A DNA stretch of 51,824 nt from Spirosoma fluviale (GTDB taxonomy: Bacteria > Bacteroidota > Bacteroidia > Cytophagales > Cyclobacteriaceae), in contig CAMDLI010000007.1 in the NCBI GenBank assembly GCA_945901615.1, forward strand, positions 1 through 51,824, in the 5' to 3' direction. Position numbers and translations under genes: made by a program. The notes beneath the pieces were generated by a model, which was not told where the DNA came from, made no database searches, and was given only the letters and a program-made list of their open reading frames with translations. The number at the start of each line of letters is the position of its first letter. The first letter of the stretch is position 1. Of the stretch, positions 17,672 to 26,669 are shown one piece after another.

Positions 17672-19321
17672 TTAGATAAGGATTCGAACCGGATCTTCCA
17701 GCAGCCCTTTCAGGGTTTGGAGGAATGCAGATCCCACCGCTCCATCGACTACTCGGTGATCACAGGAAAGTGTCACCTTCATCACATTACCGATTTTCAT
17801 TTGGCCATCCTTGACGATGACCGTTTCCTTGATCCCTCCTACTGCTAGGATACAGGCATCAGGGGGATTGATGATGGCGGTAAACTCATCGATGCCAAAC
17901 ATGCCCAAATTGGAGATCGTGAAGGTGTTTCCTTCCCAATCTTTGGGTTGTAGCTCTTTGTTTTTAGCCTTTTGGCCCAATGTTTTGGCTTGATTCGAAA
18001 TTTGGGATAGCGACAGCTGATCTGCAAATCGAATCACAGGAACCAACAATCCCTCTTCTACTGCTACCGCCATGCCGATATGGATGTGGTCGTTGTAGCG
18101 AATTTTATCTCCCAGCCAGCTGGAGTTTACTTTGGGATTTTGACGCAATGCCGCTGCCGATGCTTTAATGACCAAGTCATTGAACGAAATCTTTGCAGTA
18201 CCAAACTCGTTCATGCTCTTTCTCGCCTCGATCGCCTTGTCCATGTTAATTTCCATGGTCAAGTAGAAGTGAGGCGCAGAGTACTTACTTTCTGCCAATC
18301 GCTTGGCTATGGTTTTACGCATTTGAGAAACCTTCTCTTCAGTGAAGCTCTCATGACCAAGTGCAGGAGCAACTCCTACTGGGCTTGAGGCTGCCTGAGG
18401 GCTAGCTGAAACTGCAGCTGGCACAAAGGTTTCAATATCTCTTTTTACAATACGTCCACCCTCACCGCTACCGGCTACTTGACGAATGTCTATTCCTGTT
18501 TCACTCGCTATCTTTTTGGCTAATGGAGAGGCCTTAACACGCTCATTTCCAGTTGAACTAGCAACTACTGCTGCAGCAACTGGTGCTTGAACTACTACGG
18601 GAGCAGGTGCAGCAGCAGCCACAGGAGCTGCAGGACTAGCAACTTCAACAGGAGCTGCTGTAGATCCTCCTCCTTGGTGGGCTGCCAAAAGGCTCTTAAA
18701 ATCAGCACCCTTTTCTCCTATCACTGCGATGACACCGTCCACCGGCACACTTCCACCAGCTTCTACACCGATGTATAACAAAACCCCATCTTCGTAGGAT
18801 TCCAACTCCATGGTGGCTTTGTCTGTCTCTACTTCAGCGATGATTTCTCCCGACTTCACCACATCACCCACTTTTTTCAACCAAGTGGAAATGGTACCTT
18901 CCTGCATGGTATCGCTCATCTTAGGCATCGTTACCACAACCGCTGGAATAGAAGATGTATTGACAACTGTGGCTGGGGCTTTTACTTCAACAGCAGCAGG
19001 CGCTGGGACCGCAGCTGGAATGGTTACTTCTACTTTGGCTACTTCAGAAGCTGCTCCAGATAACAAATGTTGGAATGCTTCTCCCTTCTCTCCAATTATT
19101 GCGATGATTCCATTTACTGGAACTGAATCTTTCTCTTTTACACCTACATAAAGCAAAACCCCTTCCTCGTACGATTCCAGTTCCATAGTGGCTTTATCGG
19201 TCTCCACCTCTGCAAGAATATCTCCCGGCTTTACAGTGTCTCCTACTTTCTTCAACCAGGATGCAATCACACCTTCTTCCATGGTGTCACTCATTTTTGG
19301 CATTCTAATAATTTCGGCCAT
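17672..19321 (-). CDS. pdhC: Pyruvate dehydrogenase complex E2, dihydrolipoamide acetyltransferase
   Basis: A 549-residue E2 that moves acetyl groups from E1 to CoA. Two lipoyl domains are present (about residues 1-80 and 125-205), each with ETDKATMELES; the first lipoylated residue is Lys43. Ala/Pro/Val-rich linkers follow. The peripheral-subunit-binding domain is VKASPLAKKIASETGIDI...GSGEGGRIVKRDIE (about 260-295). The catalytic domain ends with the active-site block CDHRVVDGAVGSAFL. E1 and E3 genes are not adjacent; the gene has its own strong promoter and terminator. The PDH assignment over other 2-oxoacid E2s follows the double lipoyl domain and KAxPLA pattern. Confidence 0.93.
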   Translation of the reverse strand: MAEIIRMPKMSDTMEEGVIASWLKKVGDTVKPGDILAEVETDKATMELESYEEGVLLYVGVKEKDSVPVNGIIAIIGEKGEAFQHLLSGAASEVAKVEVTIPAAVPAPAAVEVKAPATVVNTSSIPAVVVTMPKMSDTMQEGTISTWLKKVGDVVKSGEIIAEVETDKATMELESYEDGVLLYIGVEAGGSVPVDGVIAVIGEKGADFKSLLAAHQGGGSTAAPVEVASPAAPVAAAAPAPVVVQAPVAAAVVASSTGNERVKASPLAKKIASETGIDIRQVAGSGEGGRIVKRDIETFVPAAVSASPQAASSPVGVAPALGHESFTEEKVSQMRKTIAKRLAESKYSAPHFYLTMEINMDKAIEARKSMNEFGTAKISFNDLVIKASAAALRQNPKVNSSWLGDKIRYNDHIHIGMAVAVEEGLLVPVIRFADQLSLSQISNQAKTLGQKAKNKELQPKDWEGNTFTISNLGMFGIDEFTAIINPPDACILAVGGIKETVIVKDGQMKIGNVMKVTLSCDHRVVDGAVGSAFLQTLKGLLEDPVRILI

Positions 19322-19354
19322 GTTCTAGTAGCTCTTGTAGTTAATTTAAGTGCC

Positions 19355-19386
19355 CAAAAATAGTTTTTAAAAACGCTTTATTCAAA
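19355..19386 (-). promoter_or_regulatory. Promoter of pyruvate dehydrogenase E2 gene
   Basis: The best promoter in the window. On the minus strand TTTG (19383-19386) is followed after 20 nt by TATTTTTG (19355-19362), matching the Bacteroidota consensus TTTG-N19/20-TAnnTTTG fully. The ATG is 33 nt downstream of the -7 box. Confidence 0.75.
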
Positions 19387-19429
19387 TTATATGCTGTATT
19401 TTCCATTCAGTTTTTGACCTCTTGCATCC

Positions 19430-20389
19430 ATGCCCTTAGTCCAAGTCCGCAATCTCAAAAGACCTAAATATCTCTTTAACGGTCACTTAGAAACAGTTTT
19501 TCCTACCCTATTTCGAAAAATAATCTTACCTCCTACAGCGCAGGATCTTGTAGAAACTCACGATGGTGATGTCTTAGAAGTAGATTGGCACCGAAGAGGA
19601 AGCACCAAACTAGTGGTAATCAGCCATGGTTTGGAAGGCAATAGCAGCAGATCTTATGTCTTAGGAATGGCAAAAGAAGCCCTAAAAAATGGATTTGATG
19701 TCTTGGCCTGGAATTACCGAGGCTGTGGTGCAGCACTCAACCGGAAGGCTATTTTTTACCACAGCGGCGCTACCTACGACTTAGAAACCATCGTCAACTA
19801 TGCCTCTCCAGGCTATGAAGAGATTTCTTTGATCGGTTTCAGTTTGGGAGGAAATCTGACCCTCAAATACCTAGGCGAGAAGCGAAAATTAGATCCAAAA
19901 ATTAAAAAAGGAGTGGCGATTTCCGTACCCTTGGATCTTGGAGGGTCTTGTGATAAAATTTCCACTGCTGCATTTGGGCTCTACACCCGACGATTTCTTA
20001 AGAGTCTTCACTTGAAGATTGAGAAAAAATCCGCCCATTTTCCAGATGAATTTCCCTTGGAAAAATTTGCCTCCATTCGTACCCTTCGAGATTTTGACAA
20101 CACTTTTACCGGTCCCTTGCATGGATTCTTCGATGCTGAAGAATATTACCAAATCAACTCAGCATTGCAGTTCTTGCCAGACATTCAAGTTCCTGCACTC
20201 GTTTTAAACGCAGAAAACGATCCTTTCCTCAGCCCTGCCTGCTACCCCATTCAGTTGGCACAACAATTGGATCAGGTACACTTTGAATTTCCCATTCAGG
20301 GAGGTCATGTCGGTTTTATGCAAGCTGATCCCCGTCTACCCTATTATTCTGAAGCCCGAGCAGTTGAATTTATTTGCCAGGATTCCTAA
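19430..20389 (+). CDS. YheT-family alpha/beta hydrolase
   Basis: A 319-residue alpha/beta hydrolase of the YheT/ABHD1-3 type. The family-typical start is RPKYLFNGHLETVFPTLFR. The oxyanion region is VVISHGLEGNSSRSY, the nucleophile elbow GFSLGG puts Ser138 as nucleophile, and GGHVGFM near the C-terminus provides the catalytic His. Relatives are carboxylesterases or lipases; the substrate is unknown. It is followed 29 nt later by an HMCES gene on the same strand, then FabH. Confidence 0.92.
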   Translation: MPLVQVRNLKRPKYLFNGHLETVFPTLFRKIILPPTAQDLVETHDGDVLEVDWHRRGSTKLVVISHGLEGNSSRSYVLGMAKEALKNGFDVLAWNYRGCGAALNRKAIFYHSGATYDLETIVNYASPGYEEISLIGFSLGGNLTLKYLGEKRKLDPKIKKGVAISVPLDLGGSCDKISTAAFGLYTRRFLKSLHLKIEKKSAHFPDEFPLEKFASIRTLRDFDNTFTGPLHGFFDAEEYYQINSALQFLPDIQVPALVLNAENDPFLSPACYPIQLAQQLDQVHFEFPIQGGHVGFMQADPRLPYYSEARAVEFICQDS

Positions 20390-20418
20390 CTTCGAGAAAA
20401 ATAGCTAAAACTGCGCCC

Positions 20419-21117
20419 ATGTGTGGAAGATATTCACTTGCCAAAAGTAAAATCGAATTAGAAGAACGCTTTCAAGCAGAAATGCTGGTAGATTTTTCTC
20501 CACGATACAACATTGCCCCTACGCAGTTGGTGCCCGTGATCACCTCCGATAGTCCCAAAGGATTTTCATTTTTTTACTGGGGAATTACCCCAGATTTTGG
20601 TCAAAACAAGCCTGTTTCGGCCAAACTAATCAATGCAAGAGCTGAATCTGTTCATGAAAAAGTAACTTTTAAATCCTCCTTCCTAAAAAGACGTTGCATA
20701 ATCCCAGCAGATGGATTTTACGAATGGAAAAAAGTGGGAAAGAAAACCAAAATCCCCCATCGCTTTGTCCTACGTGAGGAGGAACCTTTTGCTTTTGCTG
20801 GTATTTGGGAAGAATATGAAACGGTATCCGGAGAGTCTCAACATACTTTTTTAATTCTCACTACCAGCCCAAATGAATTGGTGTCAGAAGTCCACGATCG
20901 CATGCCCGTGATTTTGAGGCCTGGACAAGAGAAAAAATGGTTGGACAGTTACAGTTCTGAGGCCGAACTTCTGGAATTATTGAAGCCCTACCCCACTGAA
21001 TTGATGGGTAGCTACACGGTATCTCCCTTGGTAAATTCAGTTCAAAATGATTCTCAAAGTCTCGTCCGGAAGACCTCCCCTATGGATCAATTTGGGAATT
21101 ACACCCTTTTTGGATAA
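20419..21117 (+). CDS. SOS response-associated peptidase family protein (HMCES/YedK)
   Basis: A 232-residue SRAP-domain protein. The ATG at 20419 was chosen because it gives MCGRYSL: Cys2, exposed after Met removal, forms the covalent thiazolidine link to abasic sites in single-stranded DNA. Other conserved parts are ARYNIAPTQ-like SPRYNIAPTQLVPV, LINARAES, CIIPADGFYEWKK and HDRMPVIL. HMCES/YedK shields abasic sites at replication forks. The protein is normal in length. It lies between YheT and FabH, with no SOS-gene neighbours; no LexA site was recognised. Confidence 0.94.
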   Translation: MCGRYSLAKSKIELEERFQAEMLVDFSPRYNIAPTQLVPVITSDSPKGFSFFYWGITPDFGQNKPVSAKLINARAESVHEKVTFKSSFLKRRCIIPADGFYEWKKVGKKTKIPHRFVLREEEPFAFAGIWEEYETVSGESQHTFLILTTSPNELVSEVHDRMPVILRPGQEKKWLDSYSSEAELLELLKPYPTELMGSYTVSPLVNSVQNDSQSLVRKTSPMDQFGNYTLFG

Positions 21118-21211
21118 GCCGAACAAGCCCAACTTTTGTTGTTGAACTAATTTGCAGTACCGATATTGCAACGCTATTTACCCAAACACCCATCTACTTT
21201 ACGCTAAGCCC

Positions 21212-22210
21212 ATGTATACTTCACGAATTCTAGCAGCGGGACATTATGTGCCTGAACGGATAGTCACCAATGCCGAACTTTCCCAAATGATGAATACCAA
21301 CAACGAGTGGATTGTCGAGCGCACCGGAATTCAGGAGAGACGTTGGTATACACCTGGAGTGGACACCGTAAACAACATGGCTGCTAAAGCAAGTAAAATG
21401 GCCATGGAACGAGCTGGTGTAGAAAAAGATGAAATTGACTTCATTATTTTTGCTACAATTACCCCGGATTACTTTTTACCGGGCAATGGCGTGCTACTGC
21501 AGCGGGAACTGGGATTCAAAACAATCGGTGCTCTAGACATTCGAAATGCTTGTTCTGGCTTTATCTATGCCCTTTCCATTGCCGATCAGTTTATCAAAAC
21601 CGGCATGTACCAAAAAATTCTAGTTGTCGGTGCTGAAATCCAATCTTCAGCCTTGGATAAAAGTGATGAAGGCAGATCCAGTTCGGTGATATTCGCGGAT
21701 GGAGCAGGTGCGGTAGTAGTGGGCAGATCAGCGACTGGTCAAGCAGGAATTATCAGTACACACCTACATTCTGAAGGAGCTCACGCCGAAGAACTCTATT
21801 GCCTAGCCCCAAGTTCCAGTGGAAAAGTACGAATCTCCAAAGAACTGATTGAGCGAGGGGAGTTTTTGCTTAAAATGAATGGAAATGCAGTTTTCAAGCA
21901 TGCTGTAGTTCGCTTTATGGAAGTGATCCAGGAAGCATTGGCATTCAATCAGTTGACTAAGGACGACATCGACCTCCTTGTGCCCCATCAGGCCAATTTG
22001 AGGATTTCACAATACATCCAACAGAAACTGGAGTTGCCCGACGAGAAGGTATTCAATAACATCATGCATCTGGGCAATACTACGGCAGGAACCATCCCTA
22101 TTGCACTCTCCCAAGCTTGGGAACAGGGAAGGTTGAAAGAAAATAAGCTGATTTGTCTTGCAGCTTTTGGCTCAGGTTTTTCTTGGGCTTCCGCACTATT
22201 GAAATGGTAA
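21212..22210 (+). CDS. fabH: Beta-ketoacyl-ACP synthase III (FabH-type)
   Basis: A 332-residue KAS III thiolase-fold enzyme that condenses an acyl-CoA with malonyl-ACP to start fatty-acid synthesis. The ATG at 21212 gives MYTSRILAAGHYVPE as in the family. The catalytic triad is visible: Cys114 in IRNACSGFIYAL, His in VPHQANLRI and Asn in HLGNTTAGTIPIAL. The last block reads GNTTAGTIP where classic FabH has GNTSAASIP, so it may be a paralogue with a special acyl donor such as a branched-chain starter. The next gene starts 4 nt after its stop. Confidence 0.9.
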   Translation: MYTSRILAAGHYVPERIVTNAELSQMMNTNNEWIVERTGIQERRWYTPGVDTVNNMAAKASKMAMERAGVEKDEIDFIIFATITPDYFLPGNGVLLQRELGFKTIGALDIRNACSGFIYALSIADQFIKTGMYQKILVVGAEIQSSALDKSDEGRSSSVIFADGAGAVVVGRSATGQAGIISTHLHSEGAHAEELYCLAPSSSGKVRISKELIERGEFLLKMNGNAVFKHAVVRFMEVIQEALAFNQLTKDDIDLLVPHQANLRISQYIQQKLELPDEKVFNNIMHLGNTTAGTIPIALSQAWEQGRLKENKLICLAAFGSGFSWASALLKW

Positions 22211-22214
22211 CCGA

Positions 22215-22763
22215 GTGAAGTCGGAGCTAGACCTTAATCTCTGGCTAGATAAAACGCTAGTTCAACGGCAAAATCAACTGAAAACTGATTTTTTGGACCT
22301 TTTTGAACAGCTAGGCAACTCCGTTACAAATGAGGAATTAACCCATTTTTTCTCAAAATCGAAGGGTAAAAAAATCTCCAAAGGAAATCAGCTGCTTGGA
22401 TTCCCCTACCTGGTGCTTGACCTGATTCGAGAATTTGATTTGGACTTTGGTTGTAACCTTCGGTTCGTAAGCTGGTTTGGCCATGGACTTTATTGCTGCG
22501 TTTTTCTGGGCAAACAAATGCCACAACCTGACCGATTATTTAGTGAGAATGGATTCCGATTGGGGCGAAATGACCTCCCCTGGGATTTGGCAGCACAAGT
22601 AGATTGGGTACAGGCCCGCAGTACCAACCTCGAATACCCTCAGAACCAAGGAGAAGCGAGGCTCTGGATTAAGGAGATTGCATTGGTTGGAGATCAAGAA
22701 AATTGTCTTCAAATTTTAAGGGAAGAATTGAAGAAAATTCTCCAGGCAAATGCGGTTGTGTGA
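22215..22763 (+). CDS. Unknown protein coupled to FabH, GTG start
   Basis: A 182-residue protein that I do not recognise. It starts with GTG 4 nt after the fabH stop, which points to translational coupling. It has no signal peptide or membrane segment. Visible traits are an N-terminal helical part (LWLDKTLVQRQNQLKTDFLDLFEQLG), a central aromatic core (LRFVSWFGHGLYCCVFLG) and a Leu/Lys-rich C-terminal helix. The position suggests a link to FabH action or an unrelated cytoplasmic role; nothing more can be supported. Confidence 0.7.
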   Translation: MKSELDLNLWLDKTLVQRQNQLKTDFLDLFEQLGNSVTNEELTHFFSKSKGKKISKGNQLLGFPYLVLDLIREFDLDFGCNLRFVSWFGHGLYCCVFLGKQMPQPDRLFSENGFRLGRNDLPWDLAAQVDWVQARSTNLEYPQNQGEARLWIKEIALVGDQENCLQILREELKKILQANAVV

Positions 22764-22888
22764 TCAAAAAATTTAAGGATTTCATGTACTTTTAAACAGG
22801 AAATGATTTTTTACGTAGGAATAGGGAAATTACTCAATTCCGCGTACCGAAATCTATTTCCAACCTACCTTTAAGATCCTGATTTGCC

Positions 22889-24454
22889 ATGAAGTATGTA
22901 CTGATCGCAGTATTCTCCCTTCTTCATTTATCGCTTTTTGCACAGACTTCAAAAATCGCTGTGAGGTACACCAATGATTCTTCAATTGTTGGGACAGGTG
23001 TAGTTGAAAATCAGCGTCAAACTGGACTATGGAAATTTTACAATGCAAAAACCAACACCTTAATTACAGAAGGAACGTTTAAAAATGGCCTTCGTGATGG
23101 ACAGTGGGCGAGTTTTCATGCCAATGGCAAGCCAAAAGAGCTAGCGGATTACCGGAATGGAAAACTTTTTGGACCAGCTCGATTTTTTGATTCGAATGGC
23201 TACTTAGTGAAAGACATGATCTTTCAGGATAGCATTTTGGTGGGCAAATACACGGAATATTATGGGAGTACTGAAAAGGATTTTTACGTGGATCCTACTC
23301 AGGTCAAGTTGGAAGGCAATTATGCAGCTGGTAAAAAAGGGGGACAATGGTTGTCCTACTTCCCGGAGGGGGAACTTGCTGTGCGCGAATTTTATGTCGA
23401 TGGATTGCGTGATGGACCCTATTTCGAATTTGATCCGCAAGGAAATGTCATGGCCGAAGCCACTGCAGTCAAAGGGCAATTTGAAGGTGTTTACAAGACC
23501 TTTTCTTTACCTAATGTGATCTACCAGTCTGGTACCTACAAAAACGGGGGGAAAATTGGCGCTTGGAAAAGCTTTTACCCTGGAACAAAAATCCCAGAAT
23601 CTGAGGAATACTACGATGATTTTGGCAATCGCATTGGCGAGTGGAGCTATTTTTATGAAACTGGACGCTTGGCGCGAAAAGAGCGTTATGAAAACAACGT
23701 AGCCGTGGGTGTTTGGGAGGAATATTTTCCCAACAAAGAAATTTCCAAACGCAAAACCTATGTCTTGGGTGTTCCCGAAGGTGATTATGTAGAAAACCAC
23801 AGTTCGGGCAAACTTTCAGTACAAGGTCAATATGCAGGAGGTGCGAAAGTTGGGGTATGGAAAAACTTCTACCCAGATGGACAACTCTATGCGCTTGGGG
23901 AATACAAAAACGATCTCAAAACTGGACTCTGGAAGTATTTCAATAAAATCGGTCTTCTAGTGGCCGAAGGAGAATACCTGTTGGGTATGGAAAATGGACA
24001 GTGGGTTTACTACTACGATGGAGGACAACTCAAGTCTGTAGGTCGATTCAACCTGGGCTTCGAAGATGGTATTTGGGGACTTTTTTACGACAACAGGCAA
24101 TTGACACAGGAGGAATTCTGGGACAATGGCAGATTGCTGAATGTCGGACCCTACTATTCCTATGATGGAAAAGAAACAAGAGATGCCGGTACCTTAAAAG
24201 ATGGCACTGGAACTCGAATCACCTACTATGTGACTGGTCAAAAAGAGTCTGAAGGAAAATACCTTTCTGGCAAAGCAGATGGTCTTTGGATGTACTACCA
24301 TGAATCTGGACGGAAAGCCTCTGAGGGTATCATGAAGGATGGCAAGAAACAGGGAACATGGAAGTTTCACAATTCCGCAGGAAGACTAGAAGACCTCATC
24401 CAATTCAAAGATGATGAGATTCAGTATTCTACTGAACGCACTGACCTTCGTTAA
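22889..24454 (+). CDS. Secreted MORN-repeat (YwqK-like) protein
   Basis: A 521-residue protein with a Sec signal peptide (MKYVLIAVFSLLHLSLFAQ). The rest is a tandem array of about eighteen MORN-variant repeats of the form G-x-W-x-x-Y/F-x-x-G-x-L-x-x-x-G-x-Y-x-x-G, for example GVWKNFYPDGQLYALGEYKN and GLWMYYHESGRKASEG. Such arrays make a long beta-hairpin rod. Database names call these YwqK antitoxins, but the signal peptide and the absence of a YwqJ-like toxin argue against that here. A scaffold or envelope role is more likely. It is followed by a 56-residue gene. Confidence 0.9.
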   Translation: MKYVLIAVFSLLHLSLFAQTSKIAVRYTNDSSIVGTGVVENQRQTGLWKFYNAKTNTLITEGTFKNGLRDGQWASFHANGKPKELADYRNGKLFGPARFFDSNGYLVKDMIFQDSILVGKYTEYYGSTEKDFYVDPTQVKLEGNYAAGKKGGQWLSYFPEGELAVREFYVDGLRDGPYFEFDPQGNVMAEATAVKGQFEGVYKTFSLPNVIYQSGTYKNGGKIGAWKSFYPGTKIPESEEYYDDFGNRIGEWSYFYETGRLARKERYENNVAVGVWEEYFPNKEISKRKTYVLGVPEGDYVENHSSGKLSVQGQYAGGAKVGVWKNFYPDGQLYALGEYKNDLKTGLWKYFNKIGLLVAEGEYLLGMENGQWVYYYDGGQLKSVGRFNLGFEDGIWGLFYDNRQLTQEEFWDNGRLLNVGPYYSYDGKETRDAGTLKDGTGTRITYYVTGQKESEGKYLSGKADGLWMYYHESGRKASEGIMKDGKKQGTWKFHNSAGRLEDLIQFKDDEIQYSTERTDLR

Positions 24455-24496
24455 ACAATCCTTGGCTGAATCGGTTCATCACTAAAACCGAAACTT

Positions 24497-24667
24497 ATGT
24501 TTGGATTATTCAAAAAGAAAAGCGAGAAGGAAAAACTCCAGGAAACCTATGCCAAAATGATGGCAGATGCGCATAAACTATCGCATAGCAACCGAACTGC
24601 TGCGGACAAATTGATGGCAGAAGCAGAAGAGGTGGCCAAACAAATCGACGCCCTCAACAAGGCCTAA
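24497..24667 (+). CDS. Lacal_2735 family small protein
   Basis: A 56-residue cytoplasmic protein, starting MFGLFKKKSEKEKLQETY and continuing in one charged amphipathic helix with a second (ADKLMAEAEEVAKQID). Start, basic KKKSEKEKLQ and the AHKLSHSNR block match the Bacteroidota family named Lacal_2735, whose function is unknown. It starts 42 nt after the MORN gene and its stop lies 6 nt from the convergent cupin gene. Confidence 0.85.
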   Translation: MFGLFKKKSEKEKLQETYAKMMADAHKLSHSNRTAADKLMAEAEEVAKQIDALNKA

Positions 24668-24673
24668 TCCACT

Positions 24674-25195
24674 TTATTTTCTTGAGTAATCGTCCTGCAA
24701 CCGGACAATATCAGCTTCGTCTGAAGGATTGTTTGGATCAGTATGCATCCAAATCTCAGCAACTACTCCCCATCCTTGCGTACCAATCAAACGATGGCGC
24801 TCTCCCTGCTGAAGCGAAACTACTGCATGGGTGACCATAGGTACAGCTGCTTCTTGCTCATCGATCAAACTCCGGCTTATGGCAGCTTCACCTCCTACTA
24901 AGGTCCATAACTCCGCACGACGGTAATGGTACTGCCAAGAAAGTCGCGCTCCGGGTGCTACCAGTAAAAATTTGGGACTCAACTTCTGCGCATACTGCTC
25001 TTCAGAAAGTGTTACTTCAGGAAAAAATTGCGCTTTAAATGCTCGAATCTGAATTTCATCCAACACAAAAAATCCTCCCCAAGGGCGCTCAAAATCTTGG
25101 GTGGAAATCGAAAATCCTGCCTCGCCTAAATAGCGTTCTACAAGTTCAGCAATTTGAGTTTTACTCAAATCGGGGGAAAGAATAAGTGGTTTCAT
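24674..25195 (-). CDS. Type II phosphomannose isomerase-like cupin protein
   Basis: A 173-residue protein resembling the isomerase half of ManC-type type II phosphomannose isomerases. It has the RPWGGF block (here ERPWGGFFVLD), LLVAPGARLSWQYHYRRAELWTLVGGEA and a later HRLIG, containing the cupin metal-ligand positions His/Gln/Glu. It may convert fructose-6-phosphate and mannose-6-phosphate or a related sugar. A separate ManC guanylyltransferase without this domain lies at 47649-48725, so the two steps could be split between genes; that is inference. Family confident, exact substrate uncertain. Confidence 0.8.
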   Translation of the reverse strand: MKPLILSPDLSKTQIAELVERYLGEAGFSISTQDFERPWGGFFVLDEIQIRAFKAQFFPEVTLSEEQYAQKLSPKFLLVAPGARLSWQYHYRRAELWTLVGGEAAISRSLIDEQEAAVPMVTHAVVSLQQGERHRLIGTQGWGVVAEIWMHTDPNNPSDEADIVRLQDDYSRK

Positions 25196-25216
25196 ACACT
25201 AGAATTAAAAAGAATT

Positions 25217-25224
25217 CAAAGGTA
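25217..25224 (-). promoter_or_regulatory. -7 promoter box of the cupin gene (TACCTTTG)
   Basis: On the minus strand TACCTTTG, an exact TAnnTTTG match, lies 21 nt before the ATG at 25195, implying a leader of about 15 nt. Confidence 0.5.
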
Positions 25225-25396
25225 GACATTTTTCTAGTTTCCAACTTGGAGGTCAATAAAATTGTCAAACTGCAGTAGAAAATGGGATTTCAAATGAAAC
25301 AGTCTCCACTTCCCTACTTTCTTATTTAAATTACCGATACCTTCTTTGATTTTTTTTTAAAAGTATTTTTATGCCGCCCAATATTTTGCTTATTTG

Positions 25397-26656
25397 ATGG
25401 CACACTTCAGAGTCATGCACCTAATTAATCCACAAAAGGCCCTTACTAAAATTGAAGGCGTAGTTGAAGTAAAAAACTACCTACTTCGAATTCGCCTAAT
25501 CAAGAATTTGTACCAGAAAGGCGCTTCTACTGCCAATGAAGTTTGTGGGAGTATGGGAATTTCTTTACCCACTGTAAATGCACTCTTGACAGATCTAATG
25601 CGTTCAGGAGAGGTGATCAAACAAGGTCGTGCAGCATCTCAAGGTGGAAGGAAGCCAGATTTATACCGATTGGCACCGGACGCATTCTATGTAGTAGCTG
25701 TGGACCTCAGCAAGTACTCCTGCAACTTGGCACTCTACAACTGCCAACAGGAAATCATACGGGAAAAAGTGACGCATAAACTCGTGCTAAACAATGAGCC
25801 AGAGACCTTCGAACTACTTTGTCAGCACATCAAGAGCTACCTAGGTGCATCTGCCCTCCCTTTGGATAAAATCATTGCGATCGGAATTTCCATGCCGGGA
25901 TTAATTGATTCCAAGGCTGGGATTAACCATACCTACCTCAATTTTGGAGGAAAAAGCTTGCAAGCGCACCTCGAAAGCAGGTTTCCGCAATCCATATTCC
26001 TGGAGAATGATGCACGAGCCATGACGCTTGCAGAATACAAGTTTGGGGGCGTACAGGGTGCGCAACACGTGCTGGGAATTTTTGTAGGATGGGGCATCGG
26101 ACTAGGGATCATCGTGGACGGGAAAATCTACCAAGGTACTTCTGGATTTGCAGGTGAATTTGCGCACTCCCCACTTTTTGAATCGCAAGAGATCAATTGC
26201 ACCTGTGGGAAAAAAGGCTGCTTGGAAGCTGTAGCCTCGGGTACTTCCATCGTCCGCATGGCTGAAGAAGCACTATTGCTCGACAAAGACAGCATCCTAG
26301 CACGAATGGCAAAAACCTACAAGGGAGCGATCGACCCCAATCTTGTGGTGCGTGCCGCCCAAGAAGGAGATCAACGCGCCATCACCATCTTGTCAGAGGT
26401 AGGCCTTAATCTGGGAAGGGGAATTTCCATGCTGATTCAGCTCCTCAATCCTGAACTCATCATCCTTGGAGGTGTGGTTGCTGAAGCCAATCAGTATATT
26501 TTGACCCCAATTCAACAAGCGTTGAATGTGTACAGCATGGCCAAATCCAGAGAAAAAACCAAGATTGTGCTGTACCAATTGGGAAATGAAGTAGGATTAC
26601 GAGGGGCCATTGCCGTGGTTACCGATAAACTATTCGAAGAAGTCCTTGCCAAGTAA
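25397..26656 (+). CDS. ROK-family transcriptional regulator (NagC/Mlc-like)
   Basis: A 419-residue sugar-responsive regulator. The N-terminal winged helix (about residues 28-80: LIKNLYQKGASTANEVCGSMGIS, PTVNALLTDLMRSGEV, GGRKPDLYRL) is followed by a ROK/ASKHA kinase-fold domain (VVAVDLSKYSCNLALYN). The zinc site is C-T-C-G-K-K-G-C-L-E-A. The ATG at 25397 directly follows a TTG; a second ATG at 25415 is also possible. NagC-type members repress uptake and catabolism genes of amino sugars or glucose. It is divergent from the PMI cupin gene, which is a candidate target. No operator was identified. Confidence 0.9.
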   Translation: MAHFRVMHLINPQKALTKIEGVVEVKNYLLRIRLIKNLYQKGASTANEVCGSMGISLPTVNALLTDLMRSGEVIKQGRAASQGGRKPDLYRLAPDAFYVVAVDLSKYSCNLALYNCQQEIIREKVTHKLVLNNEPETFELLCQHIKSYLGASALPLDKIIAIGISMPGLIDSKAGINHTYLNFGGKSLQAHLESRFPQSIFLENDARAMTLAEYKFGGVQGAQHVLGIFVGWGIGLGIIVDGKIYQGTSGFAGEFAHSPLFESQEINCTCGKKGCLEAVASGTSIVRMAEEALLLDKDSILARMAKTYKGAIDPNLVVRAAQEGDQRAITILSEVGLNLGRGISMLIQLLNPELIILGGVVAEANQYILTPIQQALNVYSMAKSREKTKIVLYQLGNEVGLRGAIAVVTDKLFEEVLAK

Positions 26657-26669
26657 AATTGAAGCTGGT

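Noticed and set aside
22889-24454. Calling the MORN-repeat protein an antitoxin
   Set aside because: It has a signal peptide and no adjacent toxin; the name comes only from family annotation.
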